Assembly (NCBI RefSeq): GCF_016599855.1
Contig: NZ_CP067041.1
Coordinates: 186,001 to 250,000, forward strand
Origin: Bradyrhizobium diazoefficiens
Lineage (GTDB): Bacteria > Pseudomonadota > Alphaproteobacteria > Rhizobiales > Xanthobacteraceae
Length of the DNA stretch: 64,000 bases
Reading direction: 5' to 3'
Under the pieces are notes generated by a model that had not been told where the DNA came from, searched no databases, and was given only the letters and a program-made list of their open reading frames with translations. Positions 54,278 through 62,890 of the stretch are shown here, in pieces. Made by a program: the position numbers and the translations under genes. Within the stretch, counting starts at the first letter, position 1; each line of letters starts with the position of its first letter.

Positions 54278-55555
54278 ATGAAATCGATGATCCATCGATC
54301 CGTGTTGGCGCTTGCGGCCGTGGCCCTTCTTGCCGGGACCAGCGTTGTCAGCGCGCAGCAGCAACAGGACCAAGGCCGGGCGCTGAAGAAGTACGAATCC
54401 GGCAACAAGGAGTTCTGGACCCATCCGCCGGAGGACTGGTTCCTCGGCGACGAGACCGAAGCGCAGAAGGGCCTCGCGCCGCCCTCGGGGCCTCCGACCG
54501 GCGCCTCCGACGCGGAACTCGCCAACACCGTCAAGAAGATCAAGCTGCCGGACGGCTTCAAGATCGAAGTCTACGCCTCCGGCGTGCTTGCCGCACGGCA
54601 GATGGCCTGGGGTGACAAGGGCACGCTGTTCGTTGGCTCGTTCGGCCTCGGCAACGTCTATGCCATCAAGGACAACAACGGAAAGAAAGAGGTCAAGACC
54701 ATCCTGAAGGGGCTGAACATGCCCACGGGTCTGGCCATCAAGGATGGCGCGCTCTACGTCATCGCGGTCGACAAGCTGATCCGCTATGACGACATCGAGA
54801 ACAAGCTCGACAATCCCGGCGAGGGCAAGGTCGTCTATGACGACATGCCGTCCTATGCCGCCCATGGCTGGAAATACATCGCGGTCGACAAGGACGGCTG
54901 GTTCTTCATTCCCTTCGGACCGCCCTTCAACATCGGCATTCCGCCGACCAGCGTCTCGCAGATCCGGCGCGTCGATCCCAAGACCGGAAATGCGGAAATC
55001 TGGGCTCTCGGCGTTCGCAACTCGGTCGGCGGCGATGTCGATCCGCGCACCGGCAAGTATTGGTTCACGGAGAACGCCCGCGACTGGGTCAGCGATGACC
55101 TGCCCAGCGACAAGCTGAACATGATCGACAAGATCGGCGAGCACTTCGGCTATCCCTACTGCCACCAGGGCGACCTTCCCGATCCGAAGTTCGCCATGGG
55201 CCACAAATGCTCCGAGTTCACGCCGCCCGTGCTGAACCTCGGCGCGCACGTCGCTCCGCTCGGCATGAAGTTCTACACCGGCGACCAGTTCCCCGCCGAG
55301 TATAAGAACAACATCCTGATCGCCGAGCACGGCTCCTGGAATCGTCACAAGTACCAGGGTGCCAATATCACGCGCGTGATCGTCGGGCCCGACGGCAAGA
55401 ACGCCAAGCAGGAGGTGTTCGCCTCCGGCTGGATCGAGGGTGACCAGGGTTATCTCGGCCGCCCCGACGACATCATCCTCGCCAAGGATGGCTCGATCCT
55501 CGTCGCCGACGACTGGGCCGGCGCGATCTATCGCATCAGCTACAGCAAGAAGTAG
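54278..55555 (+). CDS. PQQ-type sugar (sorbosone/glucose) dehydrogenase
   Basis: A 425-residue periplasmic protein. The signal peptide ends at about residue 27 (VVSA-QQ). The fold is a six-bladed propeller of the soluble glucose/sorbosone dehydrogenase type, with FKIEVYASGVLAARQMAWG, VGDVDPRTGKYWFTEN-like and EHGSWNRHKYQGANITRV segments. The sugar is not known. Strong GGGGAG before the ATG. A two-haem cytochrome c gene follows, probably its electron acceptor, after a hairpin terminator that may attenuate read-through. Confidence 0.88.
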   Translation: MKSMIHRSVLALAAVALLAGTSVVSAQQQQDQGRALKKYESGNKEFWTHPPEDWFLGDETEAQKGLAPPSGPPTGASDAELANTVKKIKLPDGFKIEVYASGVLAARQMAWGDKGTLFVGSFGLGNVYAIKDNNGKKEVKTILKGLNMPTGLAIKDGALYVIAVDKLIRYDDIENKLDNPGEGKVVYDDMPSYAAHGWKYIAVDKDGWFFIPFGPPFNIGIPPTSVSQIRRVDPKTGNAEIWALGVRNSVGGDVDPRTGKYWFTENARDWVSDDLPSDKLNMIDKIGEHFGYPYCHQGDLPDPKFAMGHKCSEFTPPVLNLGAHVAPLGMKFYTGDQFPAEYKNNILIAEHGSWNRHKYQGANITRVIVGPDGKNAKQEVFASGWIEGDQGYLGRPDDIILAKDGSILVADDWAGAIYRISYSKK

Positions 55556-55570
55556 CGCGACATGACCAAG

Positions 55571-55607
55571 AGGCTGCGGTGCTCCCAATGCGCGCCGCAG
55601 CCTTTTT
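55571..55607 (+). terminator. intrinsic terminator after the sugar dehydrogenase
   Basis: The stem AGGCTGCGG / CCGCAGCCT with a 15-base loop is followed by TTTTTG. It lies 16 bp after the stop codon. Confidence 0.8.
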
Positions 55608-55620
55608 GCTTTCAACTTCG

Positions 55621-55661
55621 ATGTCGTTCCGGATTGCGTGTGAGGCCCCGGAATGACGAGC
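55621..55661. repeat. short dispersed repeat (CATTCCGG family)
   Basis: GTCGTTCCGGATTGCGTG ... GGCCCCGGAATGACGA, a reduced form of the module at 19166 and 42094, located before the cytochrome c gene. Confidence 0.7.
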
Positions 55662-55683
55662 TCGACAGATCGGGATCTCCATC

Positions 55684-56277
55684 ATGCGCCGGCAGTTCAT
55701 ATCGCACGCAATCAGCGCGGCCGCGCTCCTCGCGCTCGGCGCGCCCTTCGCAAGCGCCGCCGACAATGCTGCCGTCCAGGAAAAGGCTGCCGTTTGCTCC
55801 GGCTGCCACGGCGAGAACGGTATTTCGCAGACCGAGAACATCCCCTCGCTGGCTGGCCAGCCTGATCAATTCCTGCAATGGCAGCTCGTGTTCTTCCGCG
55901 CCGGCTCGCGCAAGAACGAGCAGATGCAGCCGATTGCCGAAGAGATCACCAACGAGGATGTCCGCAATCTCGGCGCCTATTTCGCGGCCATGACGCCACC
56001 GAAAGCCGCGGAGGATAAGGATCCGGACTTGTCGAAAAAAGGCGCGCAAGTTGCCGTCGGCCGCCGCTGCGCCTCATGTCATACCGATAGCTTTGCCGGC
56101 ACCAAGGCCGTCGCGCGTCTCGCAGGTCAGCGAGAGGAATATCTCGTCAAGGCGCTGCATGACTACAAGGCAGGCCAGCGCGTCGGCGGCGGCGTCGCCG
56201 CAATGGCCGACGTTGCCTATCACATGAGCGATGAGGAAATCACCGCCGTCGCGCACTATCTTGCGTATTTCAAGTAG
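55684..56277 (+). CDS. di-haem cytochrome c (c4-type)
   Basis: A 197-residue periplasmic cytochrome. The signal peptide ends at about residue 26 (ASA-AD). There are two haem-binding CxxCH motifs, CSGCH at residues 38-42 and CASCH at about 130-134. It most likely passes electrons from the upstream sugar dehydrogenase to the terminal oxidase. It is encoded 128 bp after the dehydrogenase. Confidence 0.92.
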   Translation: MRRQFISHAISAAALLALGAPFASAADNAAVQEKAAVCSGCHGENGISQTENIPSLAGQPDQFLQWQLVFFRAGSRKNEQMQPIAEEITNEDVRNLGAYFAAMTPPKAAEDKDPDLSKKGAQVAVGRRCASCHTDSFAGTKAVARLAGQREEYLVKALHDYKAGQRVGGGVAAMADVAYHMSDEEITAVAHYLAYFK

Positions 56278-56332
56278 CCGAAGTGTAGCTGCAAACTCGG
56301 CCGTCGCCGAGACGACAGCGGAATGTGAGCCC

Positions 56333-57256
56333 CTACCCCGCCCGCTGCTTCTCATAAGCCTTCAGATGCGTGTAGGCGATGCGCAGCTTTGGCACCGGCA
56401 CCTTGGCGACATCGGCGCGCGCGATGAGGTCGCCGATCACGTGATCGGCCTCGACAGGCAGTCCCGCCTTGATGTCGCGGAACATCGAGGCCGTCATCGG
56501 CGAGCCCTCGGCGGTGAGGTTGCCTTTGACGCGTTCGAAGAACGGGCCGCCCGGCGGATAGCCGGATGCGGTGGCGATCGCGCTGGTCTCATCGAGCATG
56601 CCGAGCAAAAAGTCCCGGCCGCCCGGAGCGGCGAGGATGTTGCCGACGGAAGTCCGCATTAGACTGGTCGATGCCGCGAGCGAAGAGAGGAACACCCACT
56701 TCTCCCACATGTCCTGCATGATGTGGAGGCTGGCGGTGGCGCCATTGATGCCGCTCCTGAAGGCCTCGTCGATCGCCTTGACGCGCTCCGACAATTCGCC
56801 GTCGCGCTCGCCGTAATTGATCGACTGCATCGGCTGGAGCTGCACCACCTCGCGCTTCTCGTTCAAGGTCGCGGCGATGGCGCAGAGGCCGCCGAGCACG
56901 TGCTCCTTGCCGAATTTGGCATCGAGCGTGTCGAGATGCTTCATGCCGTTTAGCATCGGGATGATCGCGGTGTTCGGCCCGACCGCTGCGGCGAACGAGG
57001 TGATGGCGTCATCAAGGTCGAACGCCTTGCAGCTGAGCAGCACGACGTCGAACTTGTCCTTGATCGCGTCGGCCTGCACCGTCGACGGATTCTTCAAGGT
57101 GACGTCGCCATTCGGGCTCTTGATGACGAGGCCGGCGCTCGCAAGCTCGCTGGCGCGGCGCGGCCGGACCAGGAAGGTGACGTCGCGGCCAGCCTGCAAC
57201 AGCCTGCCGCCAAAATAGCCGCCGATGGCGCCGGCGCCGACCACGAGGATACGCAT
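56333..57256 (-). CDS. ketopantoate reductase family (PanE/ApbA)
   Basis: A 307-residue NADPH-dependent 2-dehydropantoate 2-reductase-like enzyme. Rossmann motif GAGAIGGYFGGRL at residues 7-19; substrate-binding segments SCKAFDLDDAI and MLNGMKHLDTLDAKFG; catalytic Lys in the EKWVFLSSLAA region. Several paralogues of this family exist in rhizobia, so pantothenate synthesis is likely but not certain. Confidence 0.85.
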   Translation of the reverse strand: MRILVVGAGAIGGYFGGRLLQAGRDVTFLVRPRRASELASAGLVIKSPNGDVTLKNPSTVQADAIKDKFDVVLLSCKAFDLDDAITSFAAAVGPNTAIIPMLNGMKHLDTLDAKFGKEHVLGGLCAIAATLNEKREVVQLQPMQSINYGERDGELSERVKAIDEAFRSGINGATASLHIMQDMWEKWVFLSSLAASTSLMRTSVGNILAAPGGRDFLLGMLDETSAIATASGYPPGGPFFERVKGNLTAEGSPMTASMFRDIKAGLPVEADHVIGDLIARADVAKVPVPKLRIAYTHLKAYEKQRAG

Positions 57257-57346
57257 AGGGAAGTCCTTATTGTTGCTTCTTATGGGTCCTGGCTTTCCGC
57301 CAGGACGACGGCGAGGAGACTACTAGCTTTCCGTGAGGCGCGGGAA

Positions 57347-57958
57347 TCACTTCTCCAGCACCATCTCCTCGACCTCGCGCAGCTGCTCCTTGCCGAAAAA
57401 CATCTCGTTGCCGACGAAGAAGGTCGGCGAGCCGAACGCGCCCCGCGCCACCGCCTCCTCGGTGTTCTTGATCAGCTTACCCTTCACCTCGGGCTCCTGC
57501 GCGCGGGCGAACAGCTTTTGGGCATCGAGTCCCGAAAACGCCAGCGCCTTCGTCGCGACTTCAGGATCGTCCATCTTCTTCGGCTCGCGCCACATGTGAT
57601 GGAAGGCGGCGTCGACATATGTCTCGAACACGCCCTCCAGCTGCGCCGCGATCGCAGTGCGCATCAGATTTAGCGTGTTGACGGGGAAGTGCGGATTCCA
57701 GACGTAGGGCTGAACCTTGAAGCGCTTGATGAAGCGATCGGTCTCGACCTGCTGGAATTCGCGCTTGTTCTTGATGCCGGCGAGCGTCTCGGCTGGCGAT
57801 CTGTTGTTGGTCGATTTGAAGATGCCGCCGAGCAGGATCGGCACATATTCGAACTTGACGCCGATGCGCTGTTCGATTGCGGGGATCGCCAGATGGCTGA
57901 GATAGGCGTTCGGGCTGCCGAAATCGAACAGGAATTGCGGGGCTGTGCGGGTCAACAT
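57347..57958 (-). CDS. DsbA-fold / 2-hydroxychromene-2-carboxylate isomerase-like protein
   Basis: A 203-residue glutathione-linked DSBA-fold protein. It starts MLTRTAPQFLFDFGSPNAYLSH, with the SP-x-Y segment of HCCA isomerases in place of a CxxC, plus FGSPTFFVGNEMFFGKEQL at the end. Such enzymes isomerise aromatic degradation products; the substrate here is unknown. The ATG at 57958 has AGGGAGA upstream. Confidence 0.88.
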   Translation of the reverse strand: MLTRTAPQFLFDFGSPNAYLSHLAIPAIEQRIGVKFEYVPILLGGIFKSTNNRSPAETLAGIKNKREFQQVETDRFIKRFKVQPYVWNPHFPVNTLNLMRTAIAAQLEGVFETYVDAAFHHMWREPKKMDDPEVATKALAFSGLDAQKLFARAQEPEVKGKLIKNTEEAVARGAFGSPTFFVGNEMFFGKEQLREVEEMVLEK

Positions 57959-58057
57959 CGTTCTCCCTGATCTGGCTTTTTGATCTGGCTTTCCTCCATT
58001 GTGGCGCAGGGCGCGCCACAGGTCCACCGTTTAATGACGGTCATAATATCTTGATGA

Positions 58058-59407
58058 TTAGACCAGACGCCGGACCGTCCGCTTGCGCCACACCAGCAGG
58101 TAATAGCCCATCTGCAAAACGAACATGGCGCAGAACACGATCGGATAGGCGGCCCATACGCCCTCGACGCCGATCGCGCGGCTCAGGATCACCGCCGACG
58201 GCAGCTCGATCGCGACGATCGCGAAGATCGACAGCAGCATCGGCGTCAGCGCAACGCCGGCGGCACGCATCGCGCCTGAGAACACCGTCGCCATGCCGAA
58301 CGGCAGCGAGCTCCATAGCGCGATGGTGAGTAGCTCCTTCGCCAGGTCGAGCACGGCGCCGTCGGTGATGAAGATGCCAAGCACGGCGCGTGGCACCAGA
58401 TAAATCGACGCCACCAGCCCGCCGGTCAGGACGAGGTTGAATGCGAGGCCGGTGCGCACGATGCCGTCCAGCCGTGCCCGGTCGCCGCCGCCGATGGCCT
58501 GCGCGCCGAGAATCGAGACCGCGATGGAAATCGACATCGCCGTGAATTGCGTATAGCCCATCACCTGATTGACCGCGCCGTAGGCGGCGGTGGCTTCCGA
58601 GCCGAAGCCGTTGACGAGACCGAGCAGTACCAGTTCGGCGATCGCCATCACGACCATGCCGATCGCGCTCGGCAGTCCGATGCCGAGTATTTGTCCGAGC
58701 ACGGCGCGGTTGAGCCGCAGATGATTCAGCAGCGCGGCGTCCGGGGCCAATGCGTGCTTCTTCCGCCGCAGATAAGCGGCCAACACGAGCAACGTCACTG
58801 CGTTGGAAGTTGCAGCGGCCCAGGCCGGGCTGGTAATGCCGGTGGCGGGCAATCCGAACACGCCATGGATCAACATCGGCGTCAGGATGAGGCCGATCGC
58901 TGTCGATAGCGCCAGCGCCAGCAATGGAGTCACGGCATCGCCGACGCCGCGGATCATCGCCGTCATCAGCAGGAAGATGAAGCCGAGCGGCATCGTCAGC
59001 AGCATGATGCGGGCATAGGCGCTGGCCGCGTCGAGAATATCCGCGGGCGTGGCGAGCGCCATCATCAATTGCCGGCTGAATAGGCCCCCGACCAATCCCA
59101 CTGATATCGATAGCAGCAAGCCAACCGCGAGCGTCGTGCCCTCGACGATCTTGATCTTGCCGTGTTCGCCCGCGCCGAAGGCCTGGCCGATCAGCACTGT
59201 GGCGCCGGTGCTCAGGCCCATGACGAAGGCGAACAGGAAGAAGAATACCGGAAAGAAGGTCGAAACCGCCGCCAGTGCGTCGACGCCGATCATCTGGCCG
59301 AGATAGACGTTGCTGACGGTGCCGAACAACGATTGCAGCGCGTTGCTCAGCATCAACGGCGCGAGAAAGCGCAGGAAGCTTTTCCAGAGTGGCTTGGCGG
59401 TAGACAT
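58058..59407 (-). CDS. MATE-family efflux transporter
   Basis: A 449-residue transporter with twelve membrane helices. The two MatE halves are visible (first: FLAPLMLSNALQSLFGTVSNVYLGQMIG; second: GIGLPSAIGMVVMAIAELVLLGLVN). It likely exports drugs or cationic metabolites by Na+/H+ antiport. I start at the ATG at 59407 (MSTAKPLWK) with AAAGG seven bases upstream; the open frame continues to 59434. Confidence 0.9.
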   Translation of the reverse strand: MSTAKPLWKSFLRFLAPLMLSNALQSLFGTVSNVYLGQMIGVDALAAVSTFFPVFFFLFAFVMGLSTGATVLIGQAFGAGEHGKIKIVEGTTLAVGLLLSISVGLVGGLFSRQLMMALATPADILDAASAYARIMLLTMPLGFIFLLMTAMIRGVGDAVTPLLALALSTAIGLILTPMLIHGVFGLPATGITSPAWAAATSNAVTLLVLAAYLRRKKHALAPDAALLNHLRLNRAVLGQILGIGLPSAIGMVVMAIAELVLLGLVNGFGSEATAAYGAVNQVMGYTQFTAMSISIAVSILGAQAIGGGDRARLDGIVRTGLAFNLVLTGGLVASIYLVPRAVLGIFITDGAVLDLAKELLTIALWSSLPFGMATVFSGAMRAAGVALTPMLLSIFAIVAIELPSAVILSRAIGVEGVWAAYPIVFCAMFVLQMGYYLLVWRKRTVRRLV

Positions 59408-59494
59408 GGGGGTGCCTTTCATCAGGGCGTGCAAAGCCGTTGCCGCGCAATGCGCGGCTCGGCCGTTGATGGGGTTGTGAGAGAGCGCCGCGCC

Positions 59495-60091
59495 TTAAGC
59501 GTGGCCGCTGTAGGCGAGCTTGACGATGTGATCGCGGATGTCAGTCGGCCAGTCGGCGATCAGTGCGGTGAAGCGCAGCCGGTCATCCGCAAACAGCGCG
59601 CGCGACGCTTCCTCGAACTGAGGCAGGTTGCCCGCCATCGTCGACATAAAGTGATAGGCCGCATCGCGCGCCTGCCGCTCGCGTTCCTTGTCGCCGCTCG
59701 CCCGCCGCGCCTCGTCAACGAGTTTGCGTAGCGCGACCGACGCGCCACCTGCTTGCGCGTTGAGCCACTCCCAGTGCCGCGGCAGCAGCGTCACCTCGCG
59801 CGCGACGACGCCGAGTTTCGGCCGGCCGCGCCCGCGCGGCTCGGCCGGGGGTGTGGTCTCCTCTAACGGCGGCGGGATCAGCTTTGCCAGACGCGCGAGC
59901 ACCTCGCGATCCCCGCCGCGCAGATCGAAATCGATTGACCGGCCCGTGGCGTCCTCGAAGATGATGATTGGCTCGTCCGGCCGCGGCGCCACCCGCTTGA
60001 CGACCAGCGCGACCTCTCCTGCCGGCCCAGACACCAAGCGACGCTGCCCCTGGAAGGCGGTGAAAGTCTTCTGCATTGAAATCATTGCCAT
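59495..60091 (-). CDS. DUF2239-family protein
   Basis: A 198-residue cytoplasmic protein of unknown function: FTAFQGQRRLVSGPAGEVALV at the start, GRGRPKLGVVAREVTLLPRHWEWL in the centre and helical C-terminal half. The GRPKLGV segment resembles an AT-hook-like or basic DNA-contact stretch, but no activity is known. The start could be 60091, 60085 or 60076. Divergent from a glutathione S-transferase gene, with paired ATACCCGG repeats between them. Confidence 0.8.
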   Translation of the reverse strand: MAMISMQKTFTAFQGQRRLVSGPAGEVALVVKRVAPRPDEPIIIFEDATGRSIDFDLRGGDREVLARLAKLIPPPLEETTPPAEPRGRGRPKLGVVAREVTLLPRHWEWLNAQAGGASVALRKLVDEARRASGDKERERQARDAAYHFMSTMAGNLPQFEEASRALFADDRLRFTALIADWPTDIRDHIVKLAYSGHA

Positions 60092-60113
60092 ATTGACGTT
60101 GCCGGTCAGTTTA

Positions 60114-60150
60114 ATACCCGGATAAATTGCTGCGGTCAATATACCCGGGT
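60114..60150. promoter_or_regulatory. paired ATACCCGG repeats in a divergent promoter
   Basis: ATACCCGG at 60114-60121 and 60141-60148, 27 bp apart, each preceded by CGGTCA. The second lies in the palindrome ACCCGGGT (60143-60150). They occupy the control region between the DUF2239 and glutathione S-transferase genes. Confidence 0.6.
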
Positions 60151-60240
60151 GAAAATATCCATGCCGGATGGCTCGACATTGCGTTCCCGGGCTGGCAGGT
60201 ACGCGGCCGACCGACCACGCCTGGCCCTGAGGATCTCGCG

Positions 60241-60906
60241 ATGCTGACCGTCCACCACCTGAACAATTCGCGCTCGCAGCGGGTGCTGTGGCTGCTCGAG
60301 GAGTTGGGCATCCCCTACGAGATCGTGCGCTATCAGCGCCAGCCCGACATGCGTGCGCCGAAAGAGCTGCGTGCCATTCATCCGCTCGGCAAGTCGCCCG
60401 TCATCACCGACAACGGCAACACCATCGCCGAGTCAGGTGCGATCATCGAATATCTCATCGCGACCTACGGCAACGGCCGCTTGATCCCGCCGCCGAACAC
60501 GCCGGAGCGGCTGCGGTTCACTTACTGGCTGCATTATGCCGAAGGATCGGCGATGTCGCCGCTGCTATTGAAACTGCTGTTCACGCTGATGCCGAAGCGC
60601 GCGCCGGCGCTGCTTCGCCCGCTGGTGCGCAAGGTCTCGAACCAGGCGCTCACCGCGCTAGTCAATCCGCAGCTCAAGCAGCACATGGATTATTGGGAAA
60701 GCGAGCTGGGAAAAAGCGAGTGGTTCGCCGGTAGCGAGTTTACCGCGGCCGACATCCAGATGAGCTTTCCGCTTGAAGCTGCCCAAGCGCGCGGCGGTCT
60801 CGAGCAAGGTCATCCCAAGGCGATGGCGTTCCTGGAACGTATCCACGCGCGGCCGGCTTATGCCCGCGCGCTCGAGAAGGGCGGGCCGTATCAGGTGGGG
60901 CGGTAG
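60241..60906 (+). CDS. glutathione S-transferase
   Basis: A 221-residue GST. The N-terminal thioredoxin-like domain contains NNSRSQRVLWLLEELGIPYEI, with the catalytic Ser, and HPLGKSPVITDNGNTIAESGAII, the glutathione-contact segment. The C-terminal domain is helical and substrate-specific. The ATG at 60241 has GAGGATC eight bases upstream; an open frame from 60127 is upstream DNA. Shares a control region with the DUF2239 gene. Confidence 0.92.
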   Translation: MLTVHHLNNSRSQRVLWLLEELGIPYEIVRYQRQPDMRAPKELRAIHPLGKSPVITDNGNTIAESGAIIEYLIATYGNGRLIPPPNTPERLRFTYWLHYAEGSAMSPLLLKLLFTLMPKRAPALLRPLVRKVSNQALTALVNPQLKQHMDYWESELGKSEWFAGSEFTAADIQMSFPLEAAQARGGLEQGHPKAMAFLERIHARPAYARALEKGGPYQVGR

Positions 60907-60916
60907 TCACGTTCGC

Positions 60917-60994
60917 TGTCATTCCGGATGGTGCGAAGCACCAGACCCGGAATCTCGAGATCCTATGTTCACGCTTCGCGTGCCCCGGGATGAT
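60917..60994. repeat. dispersed repeat (CATTCCGG family) after the GST gene
   Basis: TGTCATTCCGGATGG ... CCCGGAATCTCGAG ... GTGCCCCGGGATGA, a diverged copy of the repeats at 19166 and 42094, lying between convergent GST and ggt. Confidence 0.7.
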
Positions 60995-61027
60995 GATCGA
61001 AGACTAATCCGCGTGCGGTCGCGCCAT

Positions 61028-61050
61028 GCAGGGCAGAGTTACTGCCCTGC
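61028..61050. terminator. hairpin spanning the ggt stop codon
   Basis: Perfect nine-base arms GCAGGGCAG / CTGCCCTGC enclose AGTTA, which contains the ggt stop (TAA on the minus strand). No T run follows, so termination is likely but not certain. Confidence 0.5.
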
Positions 61051-62790
61051 TGCTGCTGCGCCGCGCGTGCGCGGATCTGGCGCGCCAAGAGGGCCGTTCG
61101 GCGTCACGAGAATCGAATTGGCCGACGTCTGTCCCATCGGCTCGACGATGAGATGGTCCATCGCTTTCAACTCGAACAGCACATCATCGGGAAAGCCGTG
61201 CTCGACGCGCACTTCGTCCGGCAGCCATTGATGGTGCAGCCGCGGCGCGGTCACCGCGGCCGCTACGTCCATCTTGTAGTCGAGAACGTTCACGATCACC
61301 TGCAGCACGGTCGAGATGATGCGGCTGCCGCCGGGCGAGCCTGTCACCAGCACTGGTTTGCCGCCCCTGAGCACGATGGTCGGCGACATCGAGGATAGCG
61401 GCCGCTTGCCGGGCCCGGGCAGATTGGCCTCGTAGCCAACGAGGCCATAGGCGTTGGAGGCGCCGACCGCGGCGGTGAAATCATCGAGCTCGTTATTGAG
61501 CAGCACGCCGGTGCCGTCGGCGACGAGGCCGACGCCATAGCTGAAGTTCAGCGTATAGGTGTTGCTGACGGCGTTGCCGGCGGCATCGACGACGGAGAAA
61601 TGCGTGGTGTTGCTGCCTTCGCGCGGCGCGGGCGGCGCGGCAACGATCTCTTTCGACGGCGTTGCGCGATCCGTCGAGATGCTCGCACGCAGCTTGGCCG
61701 CATAGTCTTTCGCCGTGAGCGTATCAATCGGCGCGTCGACGAAGGCGGGATCGCCGAGATAGCGCGCACGATCGGCGTAGGCGCGCTTCATGGCTTCGAT
61801 CAGCAGATGCAGCGATGCCGGTGAGCCCTGCTTCAGATCGGCGAGCTGAAAGCCTTCGAGGATATTGAGCGATTCCACCAGCACGACGCCGCCGGACGAT
61901 GGCAGCGGCATTGAGACGATGTCATAGCCGCGATAGGTGCCGCGCACCGGCGAACGGATCACGGCCTGATAGGCCTTCAGATCAGCCGGGGTCATGATGC
62001 CGCCGGCGTCGGACACGGCCTTGGCGAGCTTCTCCGCCACCGGCCCCTCGTAGAAGCCGCGCGGTCCCTGCGTCGCGACACGCGCCAGCGTGTCGGCAAG
62101 ATCGCTCTGCACCAGCCTGTCCCCTTCGCCAAGCGGAGTGCCATCGGGTTTCGCGAAGATTTTGGTCGAGGACCGCCAGCGTGCGAGCCGCGGATACCAG
62201 CCCGGCAGCGTATCGGCGATGTCGTCGGTGACGATATATCCATCGCGGGCGAGTGCGATCGCAGGCTCGAGCAATTGCGGCAGCGTGAACTTGCCCGAGC
62301 CGTATTTCTCAAGTGCGAGCGCCAGGCCCGCCACCGTGCCGGGCACGCCGATGCCAAGTCCGGAATCGCGCGACTTGGCCGCATCCGGCTTGCCGTCGGG
62401 TCCAAGGAAGATCTGCGCCGTGGTCGCCGCCGGCGCGGTCTCGCGATAGTCGATCGCGATGTCTTCGTTGCGCTCGGCCGAATGGATCACCATGAAGCCG
62501 CCGCCGCCGATATTGCCGGCGCGTGGATAGGTCACCGCCATCGCGAAGCCGGTCGCAACGGCCGCGTCGACCGCATTGCCGCCACGCCGCAGGATGTCGG
62601 CGCCGACTTGCGCAGAAATCTTTTCCTGCGCCACCACCATGCCATGCTTGGCGGGGATAGCGTGGACCGTGTCGAGCGCGGGCGGAACGTAGGCGCGCCG
62701 TGCATCCTGCGCGGTCGCCGATGCGAGTCCAAGCGCCAGAGTGGCGACAAGTGCGAGAAAACTCCGTCGTGTCGAAAATGTTGCCATCAT
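61039..62790 (-). CDS. ggt: gamma-glutamyltranspeptidase
   Basis: A 583-residue periplasmic Ntn-hydrolase. The signal peptide is about residues 5-28 (SFLALVATLALGLASATA). The self-cleavage/catalytic Thr lies in NTTHFSVVD near residue 395, and the small subunit has PSSGGVVL-type and SMSPTIVL, GSPGGSRIIST motifs. It hydrolyses glutathione or transfers its gamma-glutamyl group. ATG start at 62790, with GGAAG upstream. A hairpin covers its stop codon. Confidence 0.95.
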   Translation of the reverse strand: MMATFSTRRSFLALVATLALGLASATAQDARRAYVPPALDTVHAIPAKHGMVVAQEKISAQVGADILRRGGNAVDAAVATGFAMAVTYPRAGNIGGGGFMVIHSAERNEDIAIDYRETAPAATTAQIFLGPDGKPDAAKSRDSGLGIGVPGTVAGLALALEKYGSGKFTLPQLLEPAIALARDGYIVTDDIADTLPGWYPRLARWRSSTKIFAKPDGTPLGEGDRLVQSDLADTLARVATQGPRGFYEGPVAEKLAKAVSDAGGIMTPADLKAYQAVIRSPVRGTYRGYDIVSMPLPSSGGVVLVESLNILEGFQLADLKQGSPASLHLLIEAMKRAYADRARYLGDPAFVDAPIDTLTAKDYAAKLRASISTDRATPSKEIVAAPPAPREGSNTTHFSVVDAAGNAVSNTYTLNFSYGVGLVADGTGVLLNNELDDFTAAVGASNAYGLVGYEANLPGPGKRPLSSMSPTIVLRGGKPVLVTGSPGGSRIISTVLQVIVNVLDYKMDVAAAVTAPRLHHQWLPDEVRVEHGFPDDVLFELKAMDHLIVEPMGQTSANSILVTPNGPLGAPDPRTRGAAAAGQ

Positions 62791-62890
62791 CAAACTTCCG
62801 GCGAGCCTTCAGGCCAATTCAAACGGGTCGCTGTAATGCTATACGGTTTGCGCTAAGACAGGCAAAACTGTTTGTGATGAGGACTGCTTG

